DNA of 6,900 nt from Nanobdellota archaeon (lineage in GTDB: Archaea > Nanobdellota > Nanobdellia > Pacearchaeales > GW2011-AR1), in contig JAGVIM010000022.1 of NCBI GenBank assembly GCA_020056045.1, forward strand, positions 1-6,900. The letters run 5' to 3'. This document shows, one piece after another, positions 5,027-6,900 of this stretch. The position numbers and the translations under genes were made by a program. The notes under the pieces were generated by a model. It worked only from the letters and a program-made list of their open reading frames with translations, searched no databases and was not told the origin of the DNA. How positions within the stretch are numbered: position 1 is the stretch's first letter; every line of letters begins with the position of its first letter.

Positions 5027-6511
5027 ATGAAGTCTGAGATTAATTCTATTATTCAAGTTGGAAGACAAAAGGATCTTAGTTTAAATGATTTCTTAAACAT
5101 GGCTGATGTTGCATCAGCAGCCAGGCAACTTGATGAAGAGGTTGATACACAACTTAATCTTGATGAGAGAAAAACAGGGCTTAGAAAAAAATTATTAGAT
5201 GCTGCAAATGCAAGAGGAGAACCTTTAACTCCTGCTCAAGCAGATATTGCAGTTGAAAATTTCTTTTCTGGATTATATTCATTTAAAGAACCTAAAAGAA
5301 ATTTTGAAACAAGACTTGCTGAAGTTTATGTTGATAGAGTAAGGATAGGAAAATATTATGGAATTCCAACACTTACTGTAGCTGTTTTAGCTGGAATAAT
5401 CTGGGCTGGAAGTTCTATTGCAAGTTCTATTCGTACCCACTATCTTGAAAAAGGAGTTGAAACTGCTGTTGAAAGAACATATAATGAAAAACAGAAAATT
5501 GCAATGAGTCTTGATGAAATTTCATCATCTCATGAAAGAATCCAGTTGCCAAAAGATGGACAGGAAATAGTAAAAAAAGATATTGAACTTTCAAGAAGAG
5601 ACTTAAGAGATGCAGATAAATTCTTTTTGGAATTTTGTCCTGATGGAAGTGCAGAAAAAGCAGTTACTTCTGAAAATTATGGGTCTGTTCAGACTAAAAT
5701 CGGATCTGTTGAAAGTTTGTTAACAGATGCTCAAACTCAAATAGAAGAAGCAAAGGGTCTGATTGGAACTCAAGAAAAAATAGGTTATACAAGACAAACT
5801 CTTGATTCATTAATAGGAGAAATAAAAAATTCAAAACCTCTTCCTGTATTTTTACAAAGAGCTGAAAATGCTTATAATTCAGGAATCGCTGCACTTTCTA
5901 GAAGAAAAGTTGATGAGGCAGTTAAATGTGGTCAACAATTAACAGAAATAAGAGGGAATATTGGACAATTTTCAGGACTGACTTCAAGAGTTGAAAAAAC
6001 TTATGCAGATATTAGAACAATTGCAAAAGAAGATGCTGCAAAAAAACAAGGAGAAGAATTATACAGAGAAGCAGCACAACTTATTCAAACTGCAAATGTT
6101 CCAAGATTATCAGAAACTGTTCAGAAACTTGAAGGATTAGATGAAACATTGAATCAAGAATATAATATTTTAATTGTAGATAAGCCAGGATGGAAAACAG
6201 GAGATGATAGATATTATAATAATGATAAAAGCAAGCCAAGTTATTATGTTCTTGTTGAAGCAATAGACTCAAATGGAAGTGTACTTCCAAGAAATATTAG
6301 GAATTGTGAAACAGGGCAAACAGAAAAAGTAACAATGTGGGGAGAAGGAATTACATCAGATACTTGGGAAAGAGTCAAAGCAGATAAAATGGATAATCAT
6401 CATGTTGATAATAATAAAATAGGATATAAACAAAGAGGATATTTAAGTGAAACAAAAACACTACCTGGACTTGTTGAAAAACAAATTACAAGTGGTGATT
6501 GGAGGAAATAA
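5027..6511 (+). CDS. DUF6384-like single-pass membrane protein with coiled-coil middle
   Basis: A 494-residue protein. Residues 1-110 form a charged helical N-terminal domain (LSLNDFLNMADVASAARQLD at 17-36; FSGLYSFKEPKRNFETRLAE at ~80-99). One hydrophobic segment follows at ~112-134 (IPTLTVAVLAGIIWAGSSIA). Residues ~140-380 are long helices with coiled-coil character. The C-terminal ~110 residues form a compact domain: PSYYVLVEAIDSNGSVLPRN (404-423), CETGQTEKVTMWGEGIT (~427-443) and DKMDNHHVDNNKIGYKQRG (~453-471). This resembles the YYLIVEAID.DG / V..WG / DK.DDGII...G.K..G pattern I associate with DUF6384 proteins, which I remember occurring near TelA genes in bacteria; no search was run. Which side of the membrane each half faces is unclear. 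The ATG fits the leaderless promoter. Its TAA overlaps the next gene's ATG by one base. Confidence 0.6.
   Translation: MKSEINSIIQVGRQKDLSLNDFLNMADVASAARQLDEEVDTQLNLDERKTGLRKKLLDAANARGEPLTPAQADIAVENFFSGLYSFKEPKRNFETRLAEVYVDRVRIGKYYGIPTLTVAVLAGIIWAGSSIASSIRTHYLEKGVETAVERTYNEKQKIAMSLDEISSSHERIQLPKDGQEIVKKDIELSRRDLRDADKFFLEFCPDGSAEKAVTSENYGSVQTKIGSVESLLTDAQTQIEEAKGLIGTQEKIGYTRQTLDSLIGEIKNSKPLPVFLQRAENAYNSGIAALSRRKVDEAVKCGQQLTEIRGNIGQFSGLTSRVEKTYADIRTIAKEDAAKKQGEELYREAAQLIQTANVPRLSETVQKLEGLDETLNQEYNILIVDKPGWKTGDDRYYNNDKSKPSYYVLVEAIDSNGSVLPRNIRNCETGQTEKVTMWGEGITSDTWERVKADKMDNHHVDNNKIGYKQRGYLSETKTLPGLVEKQITSGDWRK
6501..6505 (+). promoter_or_regulatory. Strong Shine-Dalgarno site of the coiled-coil gene
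   Basis: GGAGG lies 5 nt before the ATG at 6511, inside the last codons of the upstream gene (DWRK). Together with the TAATG stop/start overlap it indicates coupled translation and fixes the start. Confidence 0.8.
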
Positions 6512-6900
6512 TGACAATATCAGGAAGCACTGTACATAAAGGAATAAAAACAACAATTAAACAAGTAGAAGAAGAAGCAGAGGCAGTTGAAAAAGAAGTT
6601 TATACTTATGAAAAACAATTAAGTTCCTTAACAACAGAAAGAGAAACTTGCTATGTAACTCTTGCAACAACTTATCTTCCTGAACTTGAAGCAGAATCAG
6701 TGAGACAGACTCTTTCTCAAGTCCAAAATGAAGTTACAGGAATTTTTGAAAAAAAACAGAGAAGAAGAGAACAACTGGATAATCTTATGCGAGAATCTAA
6801 TACTCAAAGAGGATCACTTGAACTTCAACTAGGAGAAGTAAATTCAATGCTTAATCAAAAGACAGAAGAAAGAGATGGAATAAAGAGAACAATCAGAGAA
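6511..6900 (+). CDS. Coiled-coil protein, N-terminal part, cut by window edge
   Basis: The frame stays open from the ATG at 6511 to the last base, giving 130 visible residues. It begins MTISGSTVHKGIKTTIKQVE and is then dominated by Glu, Gln, Lys and Arg with heptad-like hydrophobics (~17-50 and ~64-130), a long coiled coil. An uncharged break, YVTLATTYLPELEAESV (~48-64), stands out. I faintly associate a similar LA..YLPEL stretch with coiled-coil proteins encoded beside TelA/DUF6384-type genes in bacteria, but this is from memory. No membrane segment is seen so far. The start is fixed by GGAGG and the 1-bp overlap with the membrane-protein gene, so the two are translated together and probably interact. 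Function unknown. Confidence 0.72.
   Translation, partial: MTISGSTVHKGIKTTIKQVEEEAEAVEKEVYTYEKQLSSLTTERETCYVTLATTYLPELEAESVRQTLSQVQNEVTGIFEKKQRRREQLDNLMRESNTQRGSLELQLGEVNSMLNQKTEERDGIKRTIRE

Noticed and set aside
5694..5894. 66-codon minus-strand open frame
   Set aside because: Shadow of the coiled-coil part of the membrane-protein gene; Leu/Phe-rich, with no initiation signals.
6081..6290. 69-codon minus-strand open frame
   Set aside because: Antisense shadow of the same gene, with an unnatural His/Tyr/Leu-rich composition.
1..6900. CRISPR array, tRNA, rRNA or insertion sequence
   Set aside because: No regularly spaced direct repeats, cloverleaf with TTCGANNC-type arm, rRNA-like tract or transposase frame is visible on either strand.

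Overview
The window is AT-rich (roughly 30% G+C by eye) and looks archaeal. First genes of transcription units have a TTTATA-type TATA box centred about 26-30 bp upstream of the ATG and almost no leader. Genes further down an operon use Shine-Dalgarno sites (GGAGG, AAGGAG). AGA and ATA codons are common and U-tracts follow the genes. The small ORFan-like genes would suit a DPANN-type archaeon, but the lineage is inferred and no rRNA or other marker is present.

Layout. (1) Bases 1-1239 (+) hold the 3' four-fifths of a leuA-type 2-isopropylmalate synthase gene, cut by the window's left edge. (2) It converges on a two-gene minus-strand operon (2466 back to 1258) of unrecognised proteins. The two units meet at an 18-bp perfect A/T palindrome that can supply a U-tract to both. 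(3) A 237-bp divergent intergenic region (2467-2703) carries TATA boxes for both directions and two separate inverted repeats. (4) Two small unrecognised plus-strand genes (2704-2997 and 3019-3510) follow, ending at a hairpin plus T-tract. (5) A minus-strand gene (4920 back to 3664) encodes a long all-helical protein with a TelA-like (toxic anion resistance) pattern. (6) Divergent from it across a 106-bp two-way promoter are a single-pass membrane protein with a DUF6384-like C-terminal domain (5027-6511) and, overlapping it by one base, a coiled-coil protein (6511 to the right edge).

The most interesting part is 3664-6900: a soluble TelA-like helical protein, a membrane-anchored helical protein with a conserved C-terminal domain, and a coiled-coil partner. 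They share a promoter region and two are translationally coupled. I infer that they form one membrane-associated stress or envelope system, resembling bacterial TelA-linked clusters as I remember them, in an archaeal setting. The family assignments come from reading motifs by eye, not from a search. The four small genes in the middle cannot be assigned a function.
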